From positions 1 through 64,000 of the forward strand of contig NZ_CP041030.1 in assembly GCF_012224145.1 (NCBI RefSeq): a stretch of DNA of 64,000 nt, written 5' to 3'. Within the stretch, counting starts at the first letter, position 1, and every line of letters starts with the position of its first letter. The translations under genes were made by a program, and so were the position numbers. The notes below the pieces were generated by a model. The model was not told where the DNA came from. It worked only from the letters and a program-made list of their open reading frames with translations, and did not search any database. The stretch comes from Francisella sp. LA112445 (lineage in GTDB: Bacteria > Pseudomonadota > Gammaproteobacteria > Francisellales > Francisellaceae). Positions 46,611-56,532 of the stretch are shown here, piece after piece.

Positions 46611-49244
46611 TTATTTACGATCTGCGTAAATTTTTGCTTGGGCTGCTGATAATCTTGCGATTGGTACTCTAAATGGTGAGCAAGATACATAGTCAAGATC
46701 TAAATCATGACAGAATCCTACGGAGTATGGTTCGCCACCGTGCTCGCCACAGATACCCATTTTGGCATTAGGATTGACAGCTTTTACGCCTTCTTTAGCT
46801 ATTTCCATCAGCTTACCAACACCTTTTGGATCAAGTCTAGCAAATGGATCAAAGCTTAAGATACCATGCTCAAGATAATCTTTGATAAACTTATTAGCAT
46901 CATCTCGACTAAAGCCAAAAGTCATTTGTGTTAGGTCATTTGTACCAAATGAGAAAAACTCACTACCAGCTTCAGCTAGCATACCAGCACCAATAGCACC
47001 ACGAGGAGTTTCAAGCATTACACCAACTTTATAATCAATATCCATATTCTCACGTTTAAGAATATTATCAGCAACTTCTCTAACAATTCCACTTAAAAGT
47101 TTAAACTCACCAAGAGTACTTACTAAAGGAATCATTAGCTCAGGTTTAACATCGATACCCATGCGCTTACTAGAAATCGCAGCATATATGATTGCTTTTG
47201 TCTGCATTTCTATAATTTCTGGATATGTAACAGCAAGTCTACAACCACGATGCCCCATCATTGGATTCATTTCACTAAGAGATTCAATTCGTGCTTCTAG
47301 CTCACTATAGCTAATATTGAACTCTCTTGCTAGAGCATCTATCTCATCAACTTCATGAGGTAAAAACTCATGTAGAGGTGGATCAATAAATCTAATTGTT
47401 ACAGCTAGTTTATCCATTGCTTCAAACAGCTCTTCAAAGTCCTGCTGTTGTACAGGAAGTAACTTATCCAGAGCTTTTTGTCTTTCTTTTTTGTCTTTTG
47501 CTAGGATCATCTGTCTAACATATGAGATACGATCTTCTTCAAAGAACATATGCTCAGTACGGCATAACCCAATACCTTCAGCACCAAATGCTCTAGCGAT
47601 AGAAGCGTCTTTATATGTATCTGCATTACATCGTACACGAAGTTTACGCACGCTATCAACAAACTTCATAAAATCTTCAAAGTCTTTAGTAACTTCAGGA
47701 TCTACAGTCTTGATAATACCTCTATATACATTACCTTTTGTTCCATCAAGAGATAAGTAGTCACCTTCTGTGAAAACTTGACCTCTTTCAAAAGTAATCG
47801 TCCTTTTTTCTTCATTAATTCTCGCAGACTCTAATCCAGAGACACAGCATTTACCCATACCACGAGCAACAACGGCTGCATGCGAAGTCATACCACCACG
47901 TAATGTAAGAATACCGTTACAAGCATTCATACCGGCAATATCCTCAGGAGATGTTTCAATTCTAACTAAGATAGTTTTCTCTTGGCCTCGAGCTTTTGCG
48001 GCAAGTAATGATTCAACGTCAAAGTAAATTCTACCACTAGCAGCGCCAGGAGAGGCCCCAAGAGCTGATCCAAGAGGGCGTTTTGATGCTAGGGCTTTTT
48101 CATCAAATTTAGGGTGAAGAAGTTGCTCTAATAAGTGAGGCTCTACCATCATTACAGCTTCCTCATTAGTGATTAGGCCTTCTTTTGCCATATCAACAGC
48201 TATTTTTAATGCCGCTCTAGCTGTCCTTTTACCATTTCTTGTTTGTAGCATAAAAAGCTTACCATCTTCGATAGTAAACTCCATATCTTGCATATCTTTG
48301 TATACTCTTTCTAAGTTTTTAGCAATTTTTACAAAATCTTCAAATACTTGTGGCATTTTGTCTTTAAGAGTAGATATATGCGCAGGAGTTCTTACACCTG
48401 CAACCACATCTTCTCCTTGAGCATTGATTAGGTATTCACCAAAGAGTTTATTTTCTCCAGTAGAAGGGTCTCTTGTAAAAGCTACTCCAGTACCAGAATT
48501 ATTACCAGAGTTACCATATACCATTTCTTGAACATTAACGGCTGTACCCCAGTTATTAGAGATATTATTGATCTCTCTATATATGATAGCTCTTTCAGCG
48601 TTCCATGATCTAAATACTGCTTCGACAGCAGCTAGTAGCTGTTGAATCGGATCTGTAGGGAATTCTTTACCAACTAGATCTTTATAGATTTTTTTATACT
48701 CAGCAACAATATCTTTGTAATCAGCTGCGCTTAGGTCACAGTCATTTTTTACCTTTCTTTTTTCTTTTTTATCATCAAGAATTTTGTCAAAAGGTTTTTT
48801 CTCACAGTCCATAACAACATCAGCAAACATCATTATGAATCTTCTGTAGCTGTCATAAACAAATTGTTCATTGTTTGTCTTAGCTACCATCGCTCTGGCA
48901 ACTTCATCATTTAAGCCTAGATTTAGAACTGTATCCATCATTCCAGGCATAGAAACTCTAGCTCCAGAGCGTACTGATACAAGTAGAGGGTTATTACCAC
49001 CACCAAAAGTTTTACCTGTTCTTTTTTCTAAATCAGCAATGTGAGCAAATATTTGCTCTCTAACATCTTTGCTTAGTATTTGACGATCATCGTAGTACTT
49101 AAGGCAAGCCTCCGTTGTTACAGTAAATCCATCGGGTACAGGAAGACCACTATTTAGCATCTCACTAAGATTTGCACCTTTTCCACCTAGTAAATCACGC
49201 ATAGACTTATTGCCTTCACTAAAGGCATAGACAAACTTCGACAT
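46611..49244 (-). CDS. ppdK: Pyruvate, phosphate dikinase
   Basis: Interconverts pyruvate + ATP + Pi and PEP + AMP + PPi, a gluconeogenic or glycolytic bypass. 877 aa from the ATG 5 nt after GAGGAG; an in-frame ATG five codons upstream overlaps that site. N-terminal ATP-grasp (FSEGNKSMRDLLGGKGANLSEM), phosphohistidine motif LRGGMTSHAAVVARG (about 450-465), PEP-binding barrel with MLETPRGA and FGTNDLTQMTFGFSRDD, and catalytic Cys in GICGEHGG. Monocistronic. Confidence 0.97.
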   Translation of the reverse strand: MSKFVYAFSEGNKSMRDLLGGKGANLSEMLNSGLPVPDGFTVTTEACLKYYDDRQILSKDVREQIFAHIADLEKRTGKTFGGGNNPLLVSVRSGARVSMPGMMDTVLNLGLNDEVARAMVAKTNNEQFVYDSYRRFIMMFADVVMDCEKKPFDKILDDKKEKRKVKNDCDLSAADYKDIVAEYKKIYKDLVGKEFPTDPIQQLLAAVEAVFRSWNAERAIIYREINNISNNWGTAVNVQEMVYGNSGNNSGTGVAFTRDPSTGENKLFGEYLINAQGEDVVAGVRTPAHISTLKDKMPQVFEDFVKIAKNLERVYKDMQDMEFTIEDGKLFMLQTRNGKRTARAALKIAVDMAKEGLITNEEAVMMVEPHLLEQLLHPKFDEKALASKRPLGSALGASPGAASGRIYFDVESLLAAKARGQEKTILVRIETSPEDIAGMNACNGILTLRGGMTSHAAVVARGMGKCCVSGLESARINEEKRTITFERGQVFTEGDYLSLDGTKGNVYRGIIKTVDPEVTKDFEDFMKFVDSVRKLRVRCNADTYKDASIARAFGAEGIGLCRTEHMFFEEDRISYVRQMILAKDKKERQKALDKLLPVQQQDFEELFEAMDKLAVTIRFIDPPLHEFLPHEVDEIDALAREFNISYSELEARIESLSEMNPMMGHRGCRLAVTYPEIIEMQTKAIIYAAISSKRMGIDVKPELMIPLVSTLGEFKLLSGIVREVADNILKRENMDIDYKVGVMLETPRGAIGAGMLAEAGSEFFSFGTNDLTQMTFGFSRDDANKFIKDYLEHGILSFDPFARLDPKGVGKLMEIAKEGVKAVNPNAKMGICGEHGGEPYSVGFCHDLDLDYVSCSPFRVPIARLSAAQAKIYADRK

Positions 49245-49362
49245 AAAAACTCCTCTCAAGTTTTTTATAAATTAAATTGATGTCGCTACACCCTCAAGTG
49301 CAACTATTTTTCATCGTATCATATTTTTATGAATAAAAGGAAGGTCTTTATGAAGAAAATTT

Positions 49363-49932
49363 TTAAACTAATTTAACTCCTGCTATAAATGGATGCAAAA
49401 ATATAAATATACAGAGTGCGATTAATCCAACCAAAATATTTAAGATATCTGATTTTATAGAAAACTTTTCAGGGAGGCTTTTTTGAACTTTTGCATCTCT
49501 ATTATTTGTTTGTATTATTGAGATAATAGCCCATATTACTAGACCTCCAAATAGGATTATTGCTTTTAGGTTTATATTGCTAATTATATGACCTACTCCC
49601 CATGTGATGACAGCTACCAACTGAGGGTTATGTATGAATTTGATAATTCTTGATTTAAGACGCCCTGAGAAGAATAGCAAAAAGCTTATTGTTACACATA
49701 TAAAAGTGATCGGATGAGCTATAGTTTCTGGTAGTGAGTATATTGTTTCAGCAGATGATGTTCTCCAGCCAATTACCATTAAAACTATAGATATTACTAT
49801 TAGTATTGAGAAGATTCCTTTGTAGGAATTTTCACCAGTAATATTAATAATTTTTTTTCTAAAATTAAAAAAATAGGTAGGTATAAAGTGTATCAAAGAC
49901 CATATAAGTATTCCGACTATCAAATATAACAT
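49363..49932 (-). CDS. NnrU-family membrane protein
   Basis: 189 aa with five or six membrane helices. The pattern HNPQLVAVITWGVGHIISN and a start of LIVGILIWSLIHFIPTYF is that of NnrU/isoprenoid-type small integral membrane proteins first noted in denitrifiers. No nitrite or nitric oxide reductase genes are nearby, so the function here is unknown. Confidence 0.75.
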   Translation of the reverse strand: MLYLIVGILIWSLIHFIPTYFFNFRKKIINITGENSYKGIFSILIVISIVLMVIGWRTSSAETIYSLPETIAHPITFICVTISFLLFFSGRLKSRIIKFIHNPQLVAVITWGVGHIISNINLKAIILFGGLVIWAIISIIQTNNRDAKVQKSLPEKFSIKSDILNILVGLIALCIFIFLHPFIAGVKLV

Positions 49933-50038
49933 AAGCTTTTATACGTTTTTAAGTCTTATAATATTAAATCATATAGTTCTATGTTAAAGATATCAAGAAT
50001 CTAGAAAGATGAAATCATATTTATATCTCAAAATAATC

Positions 50039-52267
50039 CTAAGAACACTTGGTATTACAACTTGAACATCCTGTAAGGTTGGCGACAAACCTTATTTTAG
50101 TTGATAGATATTTCATAATAAAAATTATAAATATTGTATATATAAGAGCTCCAGCAATATAACTTATCGATTTTACAGGAGTATTAAGAATATTTGCCGT
50201 TTGATAAACTAATAAGGCTGCCACATATGCAATAGATGTACTCCAGATTATTGATAGAATAGCCCATCCACGAGTAGCTTCTCTAACCATAGCACCTATT
50301 ACTGAGATACAAGGGATATATAGTAGTACGAAAAGTAGGTATGAGAAAGCTGCAATACCAGAGCCAAATTTGCTAACCATATTACCCATAGCCGCAGTAC
50401 TCATATTTGCATCAGCCTCATTTGAAGTTATTGGGTTAAAATCAATATGCCTAAAGTTATCTATTGTAGTACTCAAAGCTTCTTTAAAGCTATCTATCGC
50501 ACTGAAGCTTTTAGGTATACCATCATCATCCGCTTGTGTGTAGATAGTGTTTAGCGTACCGACAACAACCTCTTTTGCAAGTGTTCCTGTTACTAGACCA
50601 ACTGTTGCTGGCCAATTATCATTACTAACTCCAATTGGGTTTAATATAGGTGTGATTTCTTTACTTCCATAGCTTAGAAGAGTTTCGTCTTTAGTTACAT
50701 AAATACTGTTTAAACTACCTACAATAATTGCTACAGGTACAATAACTTTACCTGCACGGATAAGGAATGATTTTAGTCTATTCCAACTATATAGCATGAT
50801 TGTCTTAGCGTGAGGAAGGTGATAATTGGGGATATCTAAAATAAATGGAGATGTATCACCTTTTAGAAAGGTAAATTTAATTACATAGCCAGTTATAATG
50901 GCACCTATTATGCCTGTGATATAAAGTAAGAATATTATAGATGCTCCGTGGTTTGGAAAAAATGCTGTCGCAAATACTGAAAATATTGCTAACCTTGCAC
51001 CACAAGACATAAACGGAGCCATCATGATTGTCATTAGTCGATCTTTTCGCGTTTCTAAAGTCCTAGCAGCCATTACAGAAGCAACATTACAACCAAACCC
51101 AACAATAAGAGGAACAAAAGCTTTACCAGATAAGCCGATAGATTGCATAAACTTGTCCATAACAAATGCTGCTCGTGACATATAACCAGAGTCTTCAAGT
51201 ATAGATAGAAATATAAATAAGAATCCTATCTGAGGAATAAATGCTAAAACAGTATTAATACCGGTACCAAATCCTTGTGATAATATCTCTGTGACGGTTA
51301 TTGGTAGGCCTATTAGGTTTGAGTAGTAAGCAACACCATCAATAAATATAGCACTAGAGAAATCATCGAATAATGGTTGTACAGCAGCCCCTAAAGTAAT
51401 AGAGAATAGGAACATTAGATACATCATGAATAAAAATACAGGGACTCCTAAATATTTATTCATACATATTGCATCTAGAGCTTTAGTTAGATTAATTCTT
51501 GAGACTTTTTTACGTTCTGTTGAAATATCTATAATTTCTGCAACAGCCTGATAGCGAGATTTAGCAATATCAAAGTTTTGACTTTTATCTATAGACTTTT
51601 TTAGAGTATTTAAATCTTCAGCTTTAATTTCTTGTGCAACTTGGATGTCTCTACCATCTAGTAGCTCAGTTGTAAGCCATAGGTTGCCTATATGATTATG
51701 ACGAAGTTCGCTAATTTGCTTTTCTAAGTCAAATACTGTTTTAGGATAGAATTTTGTAAGGTCAAAGCATGGAGTGTCTTGAGGATTTGCTAAAGTCTGC
51801 TTTAGATCCTGAATACCAACGTTTTTTGAGCCAACTATTGGTAAAACTTTACATCCTAGAGTTTTTTCTAACTTATCATAATGTATAACAATACCTTTTT
51901 TAGTTGCGACATCTACCATATTTACAGCTAAGATCACTGGTAGACCAAGCTCTATAAGTTGCACAGTTAAATATAAGCTTCTATTTAAGTTTGATGCGTC
52001 TACAACATTGATAATTGCATTTGGTTTTTCTTTGACAATAAAAGAATAAGCTATCTGTTCATCTATTGAGTTTTCATCTGATACTGACAAAGAATAAATG
52101 CCAGGTATATCTATAATTTCTATTTTTTTGTTATTTGAATTAAAAGTACCTACTTTTTTGTCAACAGTAACTCCAGACCAGTTACCAACTTTTTGATTAA
52201 GTCCAGTTAGAGAGTTAAATATCGTTGTTTTACCACAGTTTGGATTGCCAACTAAAGCATATTTCAT
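50039..52267 (-). CDS. feoB: Ferrous iron transporter FeoB
   Basis: 742 aa. N-terminal G domain with G1 GNPNCGKTT, G3 DIPGIYSLS and G4 NMVD, helical GDI spacer (about 170-260), then the membrane domain with two Gate motifs (VPLIVGFGCNVASVMAARTLETRKDR). C-terminal tail is cysteine-rich (GCSSCNTKC). No feoA or feoC adjoins it, in line with other Francisella. A Fur box lies about 80 nt upstream, predicting iron repression. Confidence 0.96.
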   Translation of the reverse strand: MKYALVGNPNCGKTTIFNSLTGLNQKVGNWSGVTVDKKVGTFNSNNKKIEIIDIPGIYSLSVSDENSIDEQIAYSFIVKEKPNAIINVVDASNLNRSLYLTVQLIELGLPVILAVNMVDVATKKGIVIHYDKLEKTLGCKVLPIVGSKNVGIQDLKQTLANPQDTPCFDLTKFYPKTVFDLEKQISELRHNHIGNLWLTTELLDGRDIQVAQEIKAEDLNTLKKSIDKSQNFDIAKSRYQAVAEIIDISTERKKVSRINLTKALDAICMNKYLGVPVFLFMMYLMFLFSITLGAAVQPLFDDFSSAIFIDGVAYYSNLIGLPITVTEILSQGFGTGINTVLAFIPQIGFLFIFLSILEDSGYMSRAAFVMDKFMQSIGLSGKAFVPLIVGFGCNVASVMAARTLETRKDRLMTIMMAPFMSCGARLAIFSVFATAFFPNHGASIIFLLYITGIIGAIITGYVIKFTFLKGDTSPFILDIPNYHLPHAKTIMLYSWNRLKSFLIRAGKVIVPVAIIVGSLNSIYVTKDETLLSYGSKEITPILNPIGVSNDNWPATVGLVTGTLAKEVVVGTLNTIYTQADDDGIPKSFSAIDSFKEALSTTIDNFRHIDFNPITSNEADANMSTAAMGNMVSKFGSGIAAFSYLLFVLLYIPCISVIGAMVREATRGWAILSIIWSTSIAYVAALLVYQTANILNTPVKSISYIAGALIYTIFIIFIMKYLSTKIRFVANLTGCSSCNTKCS

Positions 52268-52343
52268 AATTTGTACTCAAGAAATCTTTTTAAAGGTAAT
52301 TTGGTGTAACAAGTATAGCAAAAGATATTTAATTGTGATATAC

Positions 52344-52362
52344 GATAATGAGAATTATTATC
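52344..52362. promoter_or_regulatory. Fur box upstream of feoB
   Basis: GATAATGAGAATTATTATC, a 19-bp near-palindrome that matches the Fur consensus GATAATGATAATCATTATC at 17 of 19 positions. It lies 77 nt before feoB and just overlaps the last two bases of the upstream lipoprotein gene. Confidence 0.85.
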
Positions 52363-52969
52363 AAACATTTATTATGATATTAGGACTTCCCCCTTGTGAT
52401 CGGTTATTATCATAAACCATATCGCATCTAGCAGTACCTTTAATTATTCCAGAGGTTATCTTTACTCTAGCACCTTTTGCATATTGAGGCATCGTTGCAG
52501 TTATTACAGAACAATCATCTGAAAAAGCATTTTGGTCCTTACAAATCTTAATTTGAGTTCCTGTGAATGAGATATATAGCTGTTGGTTCTCATTAAAAAA
52601 TTTATTGTTGTTTTGATAGTAGGTCAGGTTAGCTGTAGTGGTTTTACCTTTAATAGCATCAAAACTAAATGCTTGAATATCATTCCAATTATTTATGAAA
52701 GCTTGATATTGACCTTTTCTAATCACACATTGGATATACTGGCCATACTCAGGATGAGCTTTTATGTTAGCAATTTCCTGCTGCTGTTGATGTTGATAAG
52801 CTAACTCTTGAGCATGCTGTTTTGCATCTATGTCAGCTTGTTTTTGGTAAGCATCGGCTTGTTGTTCAGGAGTCATGTTCTGCCATGTTTCATCAGATAT
52901 ACCAAGAGGGTGGGTAGAACAACTAGTTATTAAAAGAGTTGAAATAACTAAAAGCAATATTTTTTTCAT
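52361..52969 (-). CDS. Hypothetical lipoprotein (202 aa)
   Basis: Lipobox ITSC (Cys17) after a short signal. Mature N-terminus is a Gln/Ala-rich helix (WQNMTPEQQADAYQKQADIDAKQ, to about residue 70), then a beta-rich domain with cysteines. Family not recognised. It follows orn by 13 nt, probably the end of that operon; feoB then has its own promoter. Confidence 0.65.
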   Translation of the reverse strand: MKKILLLVISTLLITSCSTHPLGISDETWQNMTPEQQADAYQKQADIDAKQHAQELAYQHQQQQEIANIKAHPEYGQYIQCVIRKGQYQAFINNWNDIQAFSFDAIKGKTTTANLTYYQNNNKFFNENQQLYISFTGTQIKICKDQNAFSDDCSVITATMPQYAKGARVKITSGIIKGTARCDMVYDNNRSQGGSPNIIINV

Positions 52970-52982
52970 TTATCTTATCTCT

Positions 52983-53519
52983 TTAAAGTGATAATAGTTT
53001 TTTTCTATAAAATTTTAACTCTGCGATAGATTCTTGGATATCATCTAATGCTTTATGTGTAGCTTTTTTATTAAAGAATTCGCCATCGCCCCAGTATTCA
53101 TTTAGAAGCTTTAAACTTGTGACATCAAGCATTCTATAGTGGCAGTAGTCATCTATTTTAGGCATGTATTTAGCTAAAAATCTCCTATCTTGCCATATTG
53201 AATTGCCACATAAAGGAGAGCTTTGATATGGTACATATTCTTTGATAAACTCAAGAATCTTTAGTTCAGCTTCTTCAAGAGAAATTTTGCTATCTTTAAC
53301 TCTTTGAGTAAGCCCAGTCTCACCATGAGTCTTGATACACCATTCATTCATATTTTCTAAGACTTCTCTAGGTTGGTAGATTGCGATAGGCTCTGCTTCA
53401 GCGACTATATTTAAGTCTTTATCTGTAATAATTGCCGCGATCTCAATGATTTTACACTCATCTACGTCAAGACCTGTCATTTCTAGATCAATCCAAACTA
53501 AGTTATTTGAAGATTGCAT
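52983..53519 (-). CDS. orn: Oligoribonuclease
   Basis: 3'-5' exonuclease that degrades very short RNA (nanoRNA). 178 aa with the DEDDh set: LVWIDLEMTGLD (D11, E13), D in SIWQDRRFLAKYMP and HKALDDIQESIAEL. Family-typical length. 6 nt after efp. Confidence 0.96.
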   Translation of the reverse strand: MQSSNNLVWIDLEMTGLDVDECKIIEIAAIITDKDLNIVAEAEPIAIYQPREVLENMNEWCIKTHGETGLTQRVKDSKISLEEAELKILEFIKEYVPYQSSPLCGNSIWQDRRFLAKYMPKIDDYCHYRMLDVTSLKLLNEYWGDGEFFNKKATHKALDDIQESIAELKFYRKKLLSL

Positions 53520-53525
53520 ATGTTA

Positions 53526-54095
53526 TTAGTCCTTAACTCTAGATACATAGCTAGATGTTCTAGTATCAACTTTAATAACTTCACCAGTTTGTACAAAAAG
53601 AGGAACTCTCACAACAGCACCAGTAGATAATGTTGCAGGTTTACCACCAGTTCCAGCAGTATCACCTTTCAGACCAGGATCTGTTTCGATAATCTCAAGG
53701 TTTACAAAGTTAGGTGGAATTATTGAGATAGGCTGGCCATTAAATAAAATTATTTGGTACTCATCTTGGTCTTTTAACCATTTCTTAGCTTCGCCTAGCC
53801 CTTCTTCAGAAACCATATATTGTTCGAATGTTTCTGGGTGCATAAATACATAGCTATCACCATCAAAATATGAGTATACAGCAGTTAGTTCTTCGACATC
53901 AGCAGCTTCAACAGATTCTCCTGATTTAAAAGTCTTTTCTATAACTCTATCATTAAGTAGATTTTTAAGTTTAACTCTATTGAATGCTTGGCCTTTGCCT
54001 GGTTTAACAAATTCATTTTCCACAATAACCATTGGGTTACCATCTATTAAAACTTTTAAGCCGCCTTTGAATTCATTTGTACTATAATTTGCCAT
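53526..54095 (-). CDS. efp: Elongation factor P
   Basis: Relieves ribosome stalling at polyproline. 189 aa, three beta-barrels; the lysine normally beta-lysylated is in [15 protein letters not shown] (about residues 32-46). C-terminal [18 protein letters not shown]-type signature is present. In the pilin-efp-orn run. Confidence 0.97.
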   Translation of the reverse strand: MANYSTNEFKGGLKVLIDGNPMVIVENEFVKPGKGQAFNRVKLKNLLNDRVIEKTFKSGESVEAADVEELTAVYSYFDGDSYVFMHPETFEQYMVSEEGLGEAKKWLKDQDEYQIILFNGQPISIIPPNFVNLEIIETDPGLKGDTAGTGGKPATLSTGAVVRVPLFVQTGEVIKVDTRTSSYVSRVKD

Positions 54096-54141
54096 TTTTA
54101 GTAGTCCTTGATTTTTATTAAGTATTACTTCTTATATTTTG

Positions 54142-54570
54142 TTAATTCCAACATGCAGTAGGCGTTCTATCAACGATAGCACCATTGACTTGTAACTCAA
54201 TATTTGTGCACGGGGTGTCCGCAGCTTGTGCTCCTTGAGCAGTAGCTGTAATTGTATAGTCTGCATCTGCGTTAGGGCATGTATTTCCAGAGCAGTATGA
54301 TAGTCTATAAAGCCTGCTTTGTGAATTTGCATGGTAGAAAGAGTTTATGTCGTTACCAGGCGGGAAAGATCCGTTACGAATCTCAAAATTATCCGCAGCA
54401 TTTGATGCTGATAATAGTTCAGATGTTGCCTCACTACGATGACTTCTTAAAATATAGTTGTTATACATTGGTATACCTATAGATGCAAGAATAGCTATAA
54501 TAGCTATGACAACCATTAGCTCAACTAAAGAAAATCCTTTAACTATATGTAATAATTTTTTTTTAAACAT
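54142..54570 (-). CDS. Type IV pilin-like protein (PilE/PilA family)
   Basis: 142-aa prepilin. Short basic leader, cleavage site [11 protein letters not shown] with E at position +5, then the hydrophobic N-terminal helix. The C-terminal head has two cysteine pairs (CSGNTC; CTNIE...CWN) consistent with a D-region disulphide. From memory the corresponding Francisella gene beside these acyltransferases is called pilE4, not verified here. 11 nt downstream of the third acyltransferase. Confidence 0.88.
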   Translation of the reverse strand: MFKKKLLHIVKGFSLVELMVVIAIIAILASIGIPMYNNYILRSHRSEATSELLSASNAADNFEIRNGSFPPGNDINSFYHANSQSRLYRLSYCSGNTCPNADADYTITATAQGAQAADTPCTNIELQVNGAIVDRTPTACWN

Positions 54571-54581
54571 ATTAATAAGCT

Positions 54582-55517
54582 CTAATAAATTTGAGGCTCG
54601 CCATTTGGTCTTGTTCTATAGCGACGGTGTTGCCATAAATATTGTTCTGGGTACTTGCGAATAGCATCTTCAAGAAATTTGTTAGTAATTTCTGCATCTT
54701 TATAAGCATCACCTGTAAACTCTAAAGGTTCACCAGTTACAATTTTATATTTTTTCAAACATTTTTCTCTTACATAATACGCTGGGATTACAACCGCTCC
54801 TGTTTTTTGGGCAAGCCATGGAGTCACCGTAAGCGTAGCACAGAGTTTACCAAAAAATGGCGCAAAAACCGAGTTTTCAAGACCTGAGCTCTCTAAGCCA
54901 AAATCTTGATCTGGAGCGTACCACATGGTATAGCCTTTCTTAAGGCTTCTAATAACTGAGATAAAGTTTTTACTATCAAGACATTTATAAAGGTTTCTCT
55001 CACGATAGTCTTTTATCAAGTTTTCAATAAGATCATTACCATTTTTTTGGTACATTACCGTAAAAGGAGGGAACTCTTGTCCCATATATCTACCAATTAT
55101 CTCGATACAGTGAAAGTGAAAGCCTAATATAATTAGTTTTTGATTAGGATCACTATGATACTTCTCAAATCTTTCTCTTGAGCCTTCACCCCATTCAAAT
55201 TTAATTTTGTTAAATCTTTTTTTTGATAAAAGCCAAGCAGCATTAGTTTCAGCCCCAGAAAGAACCATAGAATAATAGCTTTTGCGTACTAATTTATTGA
55301 TTTCTTTATTTGATTTTTCTGGATAAGCAATTTTGAGATTTTCACGAGCAATTTGATTACGACTTCTTAGAAAAGGTTTGATAATGATGCCGATAGCTAG
55401 CACAATATATTTATGTGTAAACAAAGGCAGTTTTGCAGTACAATTCATTATGCCAACTATAAGCCATATTCCCCAATTTCCAGGTTTAAAGTTTTTACTG
55501 CTCATATTACTCTTCAT
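54582..55517 (-). CDS. Lipid A acyltransferase (LpxL/HtrB family), paralogue 3
   Basis: 311 aa, one N-terminal membrane helix, then acyltransferase domain with the HX4E catalytic motif in GFHFHCIE (about 134-141) and WYAPDQDFG. Ends [19 protein letters not shown]. Adds a secondary acyl chain to lipid A. One of three tandem paralogues; this copy has the longest middle segment ([15 protein letters not shown]). Confidence 0.88.
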   Translation of the reverse strand: MKSNMSSKNFKPGNWGIWLIVGIMNCTAKLPLFTHKYIVLAIGIIIKPFLRSRNQIARENLKIAYPEKSNKEINKLVRKSYYSMVLSGAETNAAWLLSKKRFNKIKFEWGEGSRERFEKYHSDPNQKLIILGFHFHCIEIIGRYMGQEFPPFTVMYQKNGNDLIENLIKDYRERNLYKCLDSKNFISVIRSLKKGYTMWYAPDQDFGLESSGLENSVFAPFFGKLCATLTVTPWLAQKTGAVVIPAYYVREKCLKKYKIVTGEPLEFTGDAYKDAEITNKFLEDAIRKYPEQYLWQHRRYRTRPNGEPQIY

Positions 55518-55566
55518 TTAAGTTACTGCATTCAAGTTTAACATATAGTAAATCAATCATAAATAA

Positions 55567-56469
55567 TTAATAGATTTTTTCTTCACCTGGAGGTCTTGTT
55601 TTATAACGTCTATGTTGCCATAAATACTGTTCTGGATATTTGCGAATAGCATCTTCAAGAAACTCATTAGTCATTCTTGCATCAGTATAGTCATCACCAG
55701 TGAATTCTAGGGGAGCTCCAGATATTATTTTGTAGCCAGATAAATCAGGTTTTCTGATGTAATACGTTGGAACAACTAAAGCATTGGTTTTCTGCGCAAG
55801 CCATGGTGTAACTTTTAGGGTCGAGCATAGCTTACCAAAAAATGGGACAAAGATTATATGCTCTTTAAAATCTTGGTCAGGAGCATACCATAAAGTATAT
55901 TTTCTTTTGAGGCTTTTTATCACAGGGATAATGTTTTTTCTTTGAAAACATTCATGGACATATTTCTTTCGTGAAGTTGTAATTAAATATTCCATTAATG
56001 GATTCTTATGCTTTTGATACATCAATGTTAATGGTGAATAACTTATTCCTGAATGGCGACCAACTATTTCTAAGGTGTGAAAGTGAAATCCAAGGCAGAT
56101 GGCTGGTCTACTTTTATCATTGTGGGCATCTATGAAAGTAGTTAGCTCAGAATCATCAAAATTTATCTTTTTAAAATTCTTCTCTGACATAAACCAAGCA
56201 ATAAGACTCTCAAAGCCTGCCATACATGCTGATTTATAGCTCTCATTAGCTAACTTTTTTATCTCTTTATCTGACTTTTCTGGAAAAGCGATTTTTAAGT
56301 TAGTCATAGCTATCTTTTGGCGTTTTTTTACTATAGGCTTTGTCAAATAGCCTATGAAAACAGCAAGATGCATTAGAGCCTTATATGAAAGAGTATTGAC
56401 TAGCACTTTAGAAATACTAATTAAAAACCATATTCCCCAATACTTGGGTTTTAGAAGATGTTTATCCAT
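55567..56469 (-). CDS. Lipid A acyltransferase (LpxL/HtrB family), paralogue 2
   Basis: 300 aa. Same plan: HX4E in [29 protein letters not shown], and C-terminal [17 protein letters not shown]. Much closer to paralogue 1 than to paralogue 3 (shared FVPFFGKLCSTL and identical C-terminal twenty residues). Intact. 49 nt from its neighbour. Confidence 0.88.
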   Translation of the reverse strand: MDKHLLKPKYWGIWFLISISKVLVNTLSYKALMHLAVFIGYLTKPIVKKRQKIAMTNLKIAFPEKSDKEIKKLANESYKSACMAGFESLIAWFMSEKNFKKINFDDSELTTFIDAHNDKSRPAICLGFHFHTLEIVGRHSGISYSPLTLMYQKHKNPLMEYLITTSRKKYVHECFQRKNIIPVIKSLKRKYTLWYAPDQDFKEHIIFVPFFGKLCSTLKVTPWLAQKTNALVVPTYYIRKPDLSGYKIISGAPLEFTGDDYTDARMTNEFLEDAIRKYPEQYLWQHRRYKTRPPGEEKIY

Positions 56470-56532
56470 TTTAATCTCTCTGATTATTTTTTAGTTAAGT
56501 ATTAGTGCTTATATAATGAGAAAAGCATAGGG

